Below are positions 26,051 through 33,696 of a stretch of 64,000 bases of DNA, in pieces (the stretch's first letter is position 1; every line of letters starts with the position of its first letter). Below the pieces are notes generated by a model. The model did no database searches and had not been told where the DNA came from. It worked only from the letters and a program-made list of their open reading frames with translations. The stretch is from Halanaerobiales bacterium (GTDB taxonomy: Bacteria; Bacillota; Halanaerobiia; Halanaerobiales; DTU029): contig JARRCS010000014.1 of assembly GCA_029981855.1 (NCBI GenBank), forward strand, positions 1 to 64,000, in the 5' to 3' direction. Made by a program: the position numbers and the translations under genes.

Positions 26051-27463
26051 TTAATCTCCTTTCAGGTGTAGTTTGAGGAATCTTTCCGTTTTATCGGTAA
26101 CCTTAAAGCGGTCATCTATCCTTAAGCCTGCAATCCAAATTATTTTACCGGTGCTATCCAGTACCAGAGGAATCCGGTTCCGCTCCCTTTCCGGTATCTT
26201 TTCATCGATAAAAAAATCCTTTAATTTTTTAACCCCCTTCATTCCCAGGGGGGTAAATCTATCCCCCGGCCGGCGATTCCTTACTGTCAGGGGAGGTTTA
26301 ACTTTATCAGCATCACAGAGACAGATCTCCGGTTTTAGAGCAAGTTTCCTCCAGCCGGTAAAATAAGGAGAGGTCTCTGCCTTGAGTACCCTATCCCCGG
26401 GCAGATTTACTTCACCGGGGACGGTTAACTTAAAGTTAAACTCAGCATAGCCCTCAGTAAAACCATTCTGGTCAAAAATTAACTGATCATATAGCCTCTT
26501 TACCTTTAGATTATCCTTTAAATCTATCATCTTTCCGGTACTGCCGGTTAAGATTAAATCATCAATGGCCTGATAATGATAGGAATAGAGATCGACATGA
26601 TCACCCTTTAAAGTGCTAATCACCATCCTGAAAATTCTTCTTCTGATAACCCTGGGAATTTCCTTTAATCCAGAAAGGGAGAGTACTATTTTATTACCCC
26701 TCTTCTCGATTAAGACCTCTTCTAAGTTTCTTTTAGCCAGCTCCCTTAAAAAACAATCCTCTTCCCTGATAATCTCTGCCATTCTGGCAATTACTTCCTT
26801 TAATCCGGGATTAATCTCCTTCTCCAGATAAGGAATTACCTTATGCCTGATCTTATTTCTGGTGTAAAGAGTCTCTTCATTTGTCGGGTCATATCTGGGC
26901 TGTAAACCCCTTATATGGCAGTATTTTTCAATATCCTTCCTGGAGATATCTAAAAGAGGATGGATTATTTCTAGATTATTGATCTCGGTCAGGGGGTCAA
27001 TCCCGGTCAGCCCCTTTAAACCTGTTCCCCGTACCAGGTTGAGAAAAATTGTCTCCACCAGGTCATCCCTATTATGGGCCAGGGCAATCTTATTTATCTT
27101 TAATTTCCCGGCCCATTTAAAAAGCAGTTGAAATCTGATTTCCCGGGCAGCCTCCTCCGGTGACAGTCCCTTTTCCTCAATATAGCCGGGGACATCATAC
27201 TCCTCAATAATTGCTTTCAGCTGATAGCGCTCAGCAGTCCTGGAAACAAAGGTGGCCTCCTGCCCGGCCTCCCTGCGAAACTTATGATTGAGATGAAAAA
27301 CAACCAGCTTTAATTTAAGTTTATTCTTAATTCTAGAAAATAAATCCAGCATAGCCAGAGAATCCGGGCCACCGGATACCCCTAACAGAATGGAATCCCC
27401 ACTCTTTACTAAATTTTTTTCATCAATATATTCTGCAAATCCCCTGATTAGGTCCAATTTCAT
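26051..27463 (-). CDS. tilS: tRNA(Ile)-lysidine synthase
   Basis: A 470-residue TilS. The PP-loop ATPase motif LLGVSGGPDSLAML is near residues 27-40, followed by VVFHLNHKFRREA, ALAHNRDDLVETIFLNLVRGTG and RNKIRHKVIPYLE. The C-terminal tRNA-binding domain contains VRNRRPGDRFTPLGMKG and KLKDFFIDEKIPERERNRIPLV. It converts C34 of the AUA-reading tRNA-Ile to lysidine. Two ATGs adjoin; the second (27463) is slightly better placed after GGGAG. It lies directly upstream of hpt. Confidence 0.95.
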   Translation of the reverse strand: MKLDLIRGFAEYIDEKNLVKSGDSILLGVSGGPDSLAMLDLFSRIKNKLKLKLVVFHLNHKFRREAGQEATFVSRTAERYQLKAIIEEYDVPGYIEEKGLSPEEAAREIRFQLLFKWAGKLKINKIALAHNRDDLVETIFLNLVRGTGLKGLTGIDPLTEINNLEIIHPLLDISRKDIEKYCHIRGLQPRYDPTNEETLYTRNKIRHKVIPYLEKEINPGLKEVIARMAEIIREEDCFLRELAKRNLEEVLIEKRGNKIVLSLSGLKEIPRVIRRRIFRMVISTLKGDHVDLYSYHYQAIDDLILTGSTGKMIDLKDNLKVKRLYDQLIFDQNGFTEGYAEFNFKLTVPGEVNLPGDRVLKAETSPYFTGWRKLALKPEICLCDADKVKPPLTVRNRRPGDRFTPLGMKGVKKLKDFFIDEKIPERERNRIPLVLDSTGKIIWIAGLRIDDRFKVTDKTERFLKLHLKGD

Positions 27464-27496
27464 CATACTCCCATTATTTAACTATTCTATTCTAGA

Positions 27497-29881
27497 TTAA
27501 ACCTTAAATTTCCTTCTTTTTTGTAAAATTTCTTCCACTTTAAAAACAACAATTGTCATATCATCTCTTGCCTTATGATTATTAGCCTGGATAATCTCAA
27601 AGATATAATCGGCCAGGTCCTGTGCCCGGTCAAAGGAAGAATTCTGTAATAACTGTTTGAGCCAGTCCTTTTCAGGTCTGGCCTCCATTACCCCATCGGT
27701 AACCATAATCACAAAATCATTATCCTGCAACTTAAAGGAACGGGAGCTAACTTCAATCTTGTCCAGGATACCGGCAGGCAGTGAGGCCGAATCGACCTCG
27801 ATCAAATCCCAGCCCCTTTTGATATAACTGGCCACAGCCCCGATCTTACTAAAGGTGATCTCACCGGTAAAGGTGTCAAAAAGTCCTATATCTAAAGTAG
27901 TAAAGCTTTCCTCCTGGTTCCTGAGATAGAGGGCTAAGTTAATCGTCTTAATAGCCAGTTTTTGGTCAAACCCGGCATTAATAATACTCTCTAATAGATT
28001 AATGGCAGCTTTACTCTCCAGGGCTGCCTTCTTACCGACACCCATCCCATCAGAGAGGACAATCAGGTCCTTGCCATCCCTTAAGGGTTTATAAATATAA
28101 GAATCCCCGGAAATAGCACCGGAAGAAGCCCTCTGTAAGAAGGTTAAATCCAACCGAAAATCACCCACCGGTCCGTATTGAATCTGACAGGGCTTATCCT
28201 TTAATTTATCACCACAGTTTCTGGTCAGGGTTCTAAAATCTGTTTCATATTCAGTATTTAAAAGCCTTAAAACCTGTTCCTCACAGGGGTTATTACCGGC
28301 ACAGGGTTCCATTGTAACTTTAAAATTTAGTTTAGCCGAATTTAGATTAGAGTTTAATTCTATATTATAGATATCGATTCCGCTCTTTAAGGCCTTCTCT
28401 TTAATATCCTTCAGGGAAGGGGCTCTTTTTAGTGTTAATTTTGAGGAGTTAGAAAAATGATGAATAATCTCACTGATACCCGCTAATTGCTCGGAGACTA
28501 TCTGCTGTTTATCATTTAACCTATCCCGCCAGAAATTATTAAGCTGATATAACTCAAAGCTGGACTTAACACCGGCTAAAATCTGATTGATATGAACGCA
28601 TTTGCCTCGTAAAAACCTTTCAATAGTCTCTTTATCGAGATTCCCCCTTCTTTCTCCTGCATCTACCATTAAGGCCATCCTCTGATAGGTATCCTTCTTC
28701 TCCTGCTGCCAGCAGATTTTAACTCTCTGACAGTGACGGCAGATCTTATTTTTAAAAATATAGATAAAATCTCCTAGGCGCTGATTATCTCTTTCCTCCG
28801 GTAGCACTTCCTTAAAGGTTAAACTTAATTCGTTAAAGACCCTGGCCAGCTCCAGTAGATGCCGGTTCAGGCTTTGGGATAGATCAGAATCTAATTCCAG
28901 ATCACTAATCCTAACCGTTTCTCTGGTTAATCCGGCAAAGAGACGCTGCCATACCCCCTCAGGTATTAACAGAAAGATAATTCCAGCTATTATCAGTTCA
29001 TTTATGGAATCCTTGAGGTCATAGATAGTCGGTGAAAAACCTGAATAGACTAAAAAGGCCAGAATAACACCGGCAAGTATCCATAGTTTATTCTTCTTTT
29101 GAAACAAACCACAGGTAAAGGCGGTAATTATAAACTTAAGCATGGTTAGAAGGGGGATTAGGTCTGCACTGACCATCACCAGACCATATAAGACAGCAGT
29201 CATAATACCGTAAGTAAAACCGATTGTATGAGCTACTCCAATAATAGAGAGCAGGACCAAAATCTCGATAGCCATCTCAGGTATCAATTTAATATTAGCA
29301 AGTCCGATTAAAGCCCCGCTGGTGATAATAAAGATAGTTATTATAGCAATTTTTGTCAGTCTCTTTTTATGATTAATGAGCTCTTCCATTCCCTCTAGAC
29401 CGAGACCGGTTAAAATGTAGATAAAAAGAGTTTCCCCTATAGTTAAAAAATACCGATACAGCAGGACCTGACTAAAATAATTTACGGCCAGAGAGATAAA
29501 TAAATACACCAGACTGATAAAAAAGACCTTGTCCAGCAGGCCTACCTTATATCCTTTAAATGAATTATAGAAGATAAATCCTATTATACCGGCAATTAGA
29601 TATGCTAAATTAAGATAATTTCCGGTCCAGATTAAACCCAGTCCGGTTGCCAGGGTTACCATAATAGATAGATATTTATTAATACCTGTAATTATAGACC
29701 AGTAAACTAAGGCCAAAGGAAAGAACCCGGATAATTCAGCCCGTCCTAGTAAAAAACCCAGGAAAGCAAGTAATAAATAGACAAAAAAACTATAATATTT
29801 ACCTTGCAGATGGTTATAGCTAAGAACTAATTTATTTTCAATCTGCTGTTGATTATTAGTAAAAAAAGTAGCCTGCTCCAT
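27497..29881 (-). CDS. spoIIE: stage II sporulation protein E, PP2C-type phosphatase
   Basis: A 794-residue SpoIIE. The first ~300 residues are mostly hydrophobic, about ten membrane segments. A central domain has a CRHCQRVKICW cysteine cluster near residue 380. The C-terminal PP2C domain shows SGDSYIYKPLRDGKDLIVLSDGMGVGKKA near residue 575 and FVIMVTDGVMEARPE near 730, with the metal-binding Asp residues present. In Bacillus it dephosphorylates SpoIIAA to activate sigma-F in the forespore and acts at the polar septum. Intact length argues that the lineage retains early sporulation genes. GAAGGGG precedes the ATG. Confidence 0.95.
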   Translation of the reverse strand: MEQATFFTNNQQQIENKLVLSYNHLQGKYYSFFVYLLLAFLGFLLGRAELSGFFPLALVYWSIITGINKYLSIMVTLATGLGLIWTGNYLNLAYLIAGIIGFIFYNSFKGYKVGLLDKVFFISLVYLFISLAVNYFSQVLLYRYFLTIGETLFIYILTGLGLEGMEELINHKKRLTKIAIITIFIITSGALIGLANIKLIPEMAIEILVLLSIIGVAHTIGFTYGIMTAVLYGLVMVSADLIPLLTMLKFIITAFTCGLFQKKNKLWILAGVILAFLVYSGFSPTIYDLKDSINELIIAGIIFLLIPEGVWQRLFAGLTRETVRISDLELDSDLSQSLNRHLLELARVFNELSLTFKEVLPEERDNQRLGDFIYIFKNKICRHCQRVKICWQQEKKDTYQRMALMVDAGERRGNLDKETIERFLRGKCVHINQILAGVKSSFELYQLNNFWRDRLNDKQQIVSEQLAGISEIIHHFSNSSKLTLKRAPSLKDIKEKALKSGIDIYNIELNSNLNSAKLNFKVTMEPCAGNNPCEEQVLRLLNTEYETDFRTLTRNCGDKLKDKPCQIQYGPVGDFRLDLTFLQRASSGAISGDSYIYKPLRDGKDLIVLSDGMGVGKKAALESKAAINLLESIINAGFDQKLAIKTINLALYLRNQEESFTTLDIGLFDTFTGEITFSKIGAVASYIKRGWDLIEVDSASLPAGILDKIEVSSRSFKLQDNDFVIMVTDGVMEARPEKDWLKQLLQNSSFDRAQDLADYIFEIIQANNHKARDDMTIVVFKVEEILQKRRKFKV

Positions 29882-29989
29882 TTTATCTGCCCCTTCCTAT
29901 TTTTTACAATATTTATCCATATTATAACTTAAATTAGTAAATACTTCTGTCGAAGAAGGGGGAGATGCCTTCTAAAATTTTCGCTAAAT

Positions 29990-30083
29990 AATGCTGTAAA
30001 GGAAGAAATCCCTCAGTTAAACCGGGGGATTATCCATTTTGTCCATTTTTTGGACATGGATAAACCCCACCATAGGTGGGGTT
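29990..30083. other. hairpin-rich gap, possible IS200/IS605-type end remnant
   Basis: GAAGAAATCCCTCAGTTAAACCGGGGGATTA resembles (in pieces) the conserved terminal hairpin of IS605-family elements. It is followed by TATCCAT...ATGGATA enclosing GTCC/GGAC, and by AACCCCACC-ATA-GGTGGGGTT (30063-30083), which can terminate the 30093 gene. No transposase or TnpB reading frame is present. Confidence 0.3.
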
Positions 30084-30092
30084 ACGTATCTC

Positions 30093-30506
30093 TTAGATAA
30101 AAAAAACAATTTTACTGGGATTAATAAAGAAGGTATTCACCGATTTAAGAGAGAGAATATCCTTAAAATTAAAGACAACTTCACCAAAAACCGTACTTGT
30201 ATTCTCCAGAAAAACCGTAGTATTAGCTCCTTTAAATTTTCTTCTAATAAAGTTAATAATACGTCTGGTTGTCTTTCTAAAAATATTTGGTGGGTTCGGA
30301 TAATCATCAAAGAAGTGGTATGATTTTTGGGGATTCATAAATATGTTCCTCGGTTTCGGGTGGTTGGAATAACAAAAAATTGGTTTCCTTTGCCGAGTAA
30401 CCTTATCCTTTAGATTCTCTTTAAGGACCATAATTCTTGCTCTAATAAATTTGATAAGATCTTTATTAAGGCAAAATAAACATAATAATATCAGAATACC
30501 CCCCAT
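30093..30506 (-). CDS. small hypothetical protein with N-terminal membrane segment and C-terminal beta domain
   Basis: A 137-residue protein I do not recognise. Residues 2-14 (GGILILLCLFCLN) are hydrophobic, followed by a basic linker. The last ~45 residues, TTVFLENTSTVFGEVVFNF then TFFINPSKIVFFI, align with the end of the 65-residue protein encoded at 30706-30903 (GEVVDGFDNIV...TFFINGDQIDFFF). The domain looks like a small strand-rich fold; an Lsm/DUF2642-like spore-coat fold is a guess. AAGGAGG lies 10 nt before the ATG at 30506; the frame opens earlier without a site. It sits between spoIIE and its relative; a partial repeat overlaps its upstream region. Confidence 0.6.
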   Translation of the reverse strand: MGGILILLCLFCLNKDLIKFIRARIMVLKENLKDKVTRQRKPIFCYSNHPKPRNIFMNPQKSYHFFDDYPNPPNIFRKTTRRIINFIRRKFKGANTTVFLENTSTVFGEVVFNFKDILSLKSVNTFFINPSKIVFFI

Positions 30507-30540
30507 TATCCTTAGCCCTCCTTTCCTGATTTTTAACAGA

Positions 30541-30582
30541 GATGAACTTAGACGAAGTATCGGAAACATCTATTTGTAGTTC
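30541..30582. repeat. dispersed intergenic repeat, right-arm copy
   Basis: ATGAACTTAGACGAAG followed by CGGAAACATCTATTTGTAGTT, the right terminal repeat in full. The left half resembles the copy at 20083-20199. Confidence 0.7.
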
Positions 30583-30650
30583 AACAGGGCTTTAATTCCC
30601 CTAAACATGATCAAATTAATCTTAATTTAATAGATTCCTAGATATTTAAA

Positions 30651-30682
30651 GATTGGCATGAATTATATAATTCATGCCAATC
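30651..30682. terminator. 32-bp perfect palindrome, probable bidirectional terminator
   Basis: Two 16-bp arms, GATTGGCATGAATTAT and ATAATTCATGCCAATC, abut without a loop base, directly after the stop codon of the 30706 gene. The T-run is short on either strand. Confidence 0.55.
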
Positions 30683-30705
30683 CATTTGTTTCCTAATATT
30701 ATATA

Positions 30706-30903
30706 TTAAAAGAAGAAGTCTATCTGATCCCCATTAATGAAGAAGGTTACACCACCAAATTTTATCGCTACTATATTATCAAAACCATCAACAACTTCAC
30801 CAGTTATGAAGAGTCCGGAATTAACACGAATAGTAATGAATGAGCCCATAAAGTTTTCCCTAATAAATCTTGCCAGTGCAGTGGCATCCGGGAAACCATC
30901 CAT
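30706..30903 (-). CDS. 65-residue hypothetical protein with strand-rich domain
   Basis: A very small protein with an excellent ribosome site (AAAGGAGGTGA, 7 nt before the ATG), so translation is likely. The N-terminal part FPDATALARFIRENFMGSF may be helical; the rest, FITIRVNSGLFITGEVVDGF then FGGVTFFINGDQIDFFF, is strand-rich and Gly-containing, as in small beta-barrels. Its C-terminal 30 residues match those of the 30093 gene product, so the two are relatives. It is flanked by the palindrome at 30651 and the repeat-protein gene at 30966. Both this gene and the next upstream begin MDG. Function unknown; a spore-associated role is only suggested by position. Confidence 0.75.
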   Translation of the reverse strand: MDGFPDATALARFIRENFMGSFITIRVNSGLFITGEVVDGFDNIVAIKFGGVTFFINGDQIDFFF

Positions 30904-30965
30904 ATAGATTCACCTCCTTTAAAAATTACTACCAACTGTAATACCCAAACAGGTAGCTTTCTATC

Positions 30966-31268
30966 TTATTCATCATCCTCTATTTCCGGTTTCAAAATAT
31001 CCTTTACATTTGGAGCAACATTTTTAACCTTGGGAAAATCCTTTAGGGTTTTAACAACATTTTGCAGATCCAGTATCTCTTCGACATTTTTAACTGCATT
31101 TTTAAGTTCCGGCAACTCATCTAGAGTTTTAACTGCCCTTTGAATTTCCGGCATATCGTCTAAGGTTTTAACCGCCCTTTTAAGCTCGGGAATATCCTCT
31201 AGCGTTTTGGCGTTTTTTTTGAATTCTGTGAGTTTATTTACATTTTTCATGAGCTCTTCTCCATCCAT
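30966..31268 (-). CDS. small acidic-basic protein made of six 13-residue repeats
   Basis: A 100-residue protein. From about residue 19 it consists of consecutive 13-residue units: NAKTLEDIPELKR, AVKTLDDMPEIQR, AVKTLDELPELKN, AVKNVEEILDLQN, VVKTLKDFPKVKN and a degenerate sixth, VAPNVKDILKPEI. The pattern is AVKTLxDxPELKx, alternating charged and hydrophobic positions, probably helical. No signal peptide, Cys or His is present. The start at 31268 has GGAGG at a 7-nt spacing; an upstream in-frame ATG is less well placed. I do not recognise the family. It lies 60 bp upstream of the 65-residue gene and may share its transcript; the ppx terminator isolates it from ppx. Confidence 0.75.
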   Translation of the reverse strand: MDGEELMKNVNKLTEFKKNAKTLEDIPELKRAVKTLDDMPEIQRAVKTLDELPELKNAVKNVEEILDLQNVVKTLKDFPKVKNVAPNVKDILKPEIEDDE

Positions 31269-31502
31269 ATAATCACCTCCATCCACTGAACAATCGGTAA
31301 CATTTTCTGTCTTGAATTTAGAATTTTATTGACCTAATCTGCTAAAGAACACCAACTAGCTAAATATGCATTATATATGGATATCATTAGTAGAAACTAT
31401 ACTTATATAAATACACGATTATATAACTAAATATATACTGTTTGCTAATATAATATGTGAGAGTTACCTAAATGTTACAAAGTTCTTTTAAGATTTTTTT
31501 GG

Positions 31503-31535
31503 AAAAAAAGAGCCCATTATTTCAATGGGCCCTTA
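31503..31535 (-). terminator. terminator of ppx
   Basis: GCCCATT and AATGGGC pair around a GAAAT loop, followed by a run of seven T on the minus strand. Confidence 0.88.
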
Positions 31536-31572
31536 TTGAATATCATATTATATTATGGTGCTGGGGGGGCGG

Positions 31573-32469
31573 TTAGCCCATTTCCCTAATGATACCATAA
31601 AGAATACCATGTTCACTAATAGTAATCTCTACCAGCTGAAATTTTTCCATGATGGTCTGCAGAATCATTGTTCCGGCGATAATTATATCGGCTCTTTCGG
31701 GTTGCAAACCGGGAATTTCTTTTCTCTCATCAAGGGATAACTTAGATAATCTGGCCAGAATCTCCTTTACCTTATCACGGGTCAGTTTGTACCGGTGGAT
31801 TTTTACACTCTCATACTCCTGCATTTCCAGATCAATTGCTGCCAGGGTAGTTATGGTTCCTCCGAGCCCGATAGCTCGAAAAGAATGATTGTTTATTAAT
31901 TGAGTCAGTTTATCATTAACAGCCTCTTTTAATACCTTTAATTCAGCATTGTCTACTGGTTTTACCGGGTCTGAAATATACCCTTCTGTCATCCTGACAG
32001 CACCTATGTTTAGGCTCTTAAAAACCACCTGCTTAGCTTCCTGCCAGATAAATTCAGTACTCCCTCCCCCGATATCGATAATCAGAAAATCATCACCGGT
32101 TAGATCAATACTTACACCGGTATAGATTAAACGGGCCTCTTCCCGCCCGCTAATAATCTTTAACTTATTGCCCGTCTCCTGCTCCAATCTGGCTGTCAAT
32201 TCCCCTGCATTTTTAACATCGCGCAGAGCACTGGTTCCAACCAGCGTAACCTTTTCTACACCGGCTTTTCTCATCTCCCGGAGAAAATCTTTAATGGCCT
32301 TGAGTGCCCTCTCAATGGCCTCCTCCTTTAAAAGACCGGTCCTGGCTACACCCTCTCCTAACCTGGTAGTAATAAGGCCCTGTTTTAATTCCTGATATCT
32401 TCCTTGATGGTAATCTACTATTAACATCCGGCAGGAATTTGTTCCCACATCAATCGCTCCCAGCTTCAT
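31573..32469 (-). CDS. Ppx/GppA family exopolyphosphatase/pppGpp phosphatase
   Basis: A 298-residue protein of the short, single-module Ppx/GppA class. ASKHA phosphate loops are GAIDVGTNSCRMLIVD at the N terminus and IDIGGGSTEFIW near residue 140; the catalytic Glu region is GTSALRDVKNAGEL and LGGTITTLAAIDLEM is present. It hydrolyses polyphosphate or the pentaphosphate alarmone; the sequence does not say which. The ATG at 32469 is 8 nt after AAAGGA; an ATG three codons upstream overlaps the ribosome site. It begins 5 bp after the DUF501 gene, and a strong terminator follows. Confidence 0.92.
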   Translation of the reverse strand: MKLGAIDVGTNSCRMLIVDYHQGRYQELKQGLITTRLGEGVARTGLLKEEAIERALKAIKDFLREMRKAGVEKVTLVGTSALRDVKNAGELTARLEQETGNKLKIISGREEARLIYTGVSIDLTGDDFLIIDIGGGSTEFIWQEAKQVVFKSLNIGAVRMTEGYISDPVKPVDNAELKVLKEAVNDKLTQLINNHSFRAIGLGGTITTLAAIDLEMQEYESVKIHRYKLTRDKVKEILARLSKLSLDERKEIPGLQPERADIIIAGTMILQTIMEKFQLVEITISEHGILYGIIREMG

Positions 32470-32474
32470 TACGA

Positions 32475-33047
32475 TCATCCTTTACGATATTCATTATGAT
32501 TTTCATTATGATTATCCTCTGTTTGACAGATTGTACAATCCTCAGGCCAGCTCAATCTTTGCCAGACAACTTCCCCAACCGGATTTTCTCCTTCTACCAG
32601 AAAATCTGCTAGATGGGTATGTAGACATTTAATCCCAGCCTTTTCTCTGATCCCACCTACACCGGATTCCCTTAAGACTTCAAGAATTGCCGGTGACTCC
32701 CCCTTTAAGGCCTCTATATCCTCCTCTTTTAAATGGGAAAACCTTTTTCGAGCATATCTTTTATGGGCTTTCTCCAGCTTTAACCTGAACCCCTCATCGG
32801 TCTTTAGAAGCTGAGTTAATTCCCCAATTAGCCCTTCATCCTCCAGCCTGGAAACCTCCTTCACAAGATAGGGGCAGCTTAACCAGTAGGTTGTGGGAAA
32901 GACCCACTTTTCCTTGCTATAGGGAAGGGTTAGGAGAACAGCCGGTTTACCCCGGGGACAGTATCTAGCTATACCACCGAGGTTGTCCGCTTCCCTCCCC
33001 AGCTGATTTGCAATGATCTCTCTCTCCCCCCTATCGGGATAGTTCAT
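32475..33047 (-). CDS. DUF501 family protein
   Basis: A 190-residue protein. IARYCPRGKPAVLLTLPY, PFPTTYWLSCPYL-like FPTTYWLSCPYLVKEVSRLE, GVGGIREKAGIKCLHTHLADFL and the end EDCTICQTEDN define the DUF501 family, with conserved Cys and His residues that could bind metal. The molecular function is unknown. DUF501 genes lie next to ppx/gppA in many Firmicutes and actinobacteria, as here (5-bp gap), which suggests a shared role in phosphate or alarmone metabolism or cell division. ATG start; the left-arm repeat lies upstream. Confidence 0.88.
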   Translation of the reverse strand: MNYPDRGEREIIANQLGREADNLGGIARYCPRGKPAVLLTLPYSKEKWVFPTTYWLSCPYLVKEVSRLEDEGLIGELTQLLKTDEGFRLKLEKAHKRYARKRFSHLKEEDIEALKGESPAILEVLRESGVGGIREKAGIKCLHTHLADFLVEGENPVGEVVWQRLSWPEDCTICQTEDNHNENHNEYRKG

Positions 33048-33069
33048 CTTTCATCACCTTTCTATAACA

Positions 33070-33177
33070 TTTAATACCTCATTTCCTTAGACAACAACTG
33101 CAAATAGATGTTGGAGAGATGTTTAGAAATTTTTGTAAATGAGCCTTAGTGAATCAGAACATCTATTTGTAGTTTGA
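33070..33177. repeat. dispersed intergenic repeat, both arms
   Basis: Left: TTAATACCTCATTTCC, then CTGCAAATAGATGTTGGAGA. Right: GAACATCTATTTGTAGTTTG. About 108 bp in the gap between the DUF501 gene and the S1-domain gene. Confidence 0.82.
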
Positions 33178-33199
33178 GATAATTTATTTGATATTAAAA

Positions 33200-33223
33200 A
33201 ACATCCCCATTAATGAGGATGTT
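33200..33223 (-). terminator. terminator after the S1-domain gene
   Basis: AACATCC and GGATGTT arms with inner CAT/ATG pairing, then TTTTTT on the minus strand. Confidence 0.85.
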
Positions 33224-33238
33224 AAATGTCAGTTTTAT

Positions 33239-33616
33239 TTATCTATTATTACCACCGCGATTACCACTGCGTTTTACTACTCGATTTCGTAAATCCTGCT
33301 GCCGTTCATTACTCTCCTTCATGAACCTGGCCATTTTCTCCTCAAAGGACATTTCCGGAGCATTATCACGGCGATCAGCCGGATTTTCCAGCTGTTTAAT
33401 CGATAATCCAATCTTTCCATCATCGGCAACCTTAATTACCTTGACCTTAATCTTTTCATCCTGTTTGAGGTAATTATTGATGTCTTTGACATAGGTATCA
33501 GCTACCTCAGAGATGTGAATTAATCCGGTATCCCCCCCTGGTAATTCTACAAAAGCACCAAATTTGGTAATTCCAGTAACCCTGCCTTCAACAGTACTAC
33601 CAACCTCAATGGACAT
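33239..33616 (-). CDS. yabR: S1 RNA-binding domain protein (YabR-like)
   Basis: A 125-residue protein with one S1 domain in its first ~75 residues: VGSTVEGRVTGITKFGAFVEL, TGLIHISEVADTYVKDIN and VKVKVIKVADDGKIGLSI. The tail is charged, ending in an Arg/Asn/Gly-rich NRVVKRSGNRGGNNR stretch that could contact RNA. In Bacillus the equivalent gene (yabR) lies between divIC and spoIIE, as here apart from inserted genes. The ATG at 33616 lies 12 nt after GAGGAGG. Its role is probably ribosome or RNA related; it is not essential in species tested, as far as I recall. Confidence 0.9.
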   Translation of the reverse strand: MSIEVGSTVEGRVTGITKFGAFVELPGGDTGLIHISEVADTYVKDINNYLKQDEKIKVKVIKVADDGKIGLSIKQLENPADRRDNAPEMSFEEKMARFMKESNERQQDLRNRVVKRSGNRGGNNR

Positions 33617-33696
33617 GCTAAAAAAATTCCTCCTCAAGTTTAATAATATTACTTATATTATATCTTACCCTCTTAATCTTGTCAAATACAACTTGA

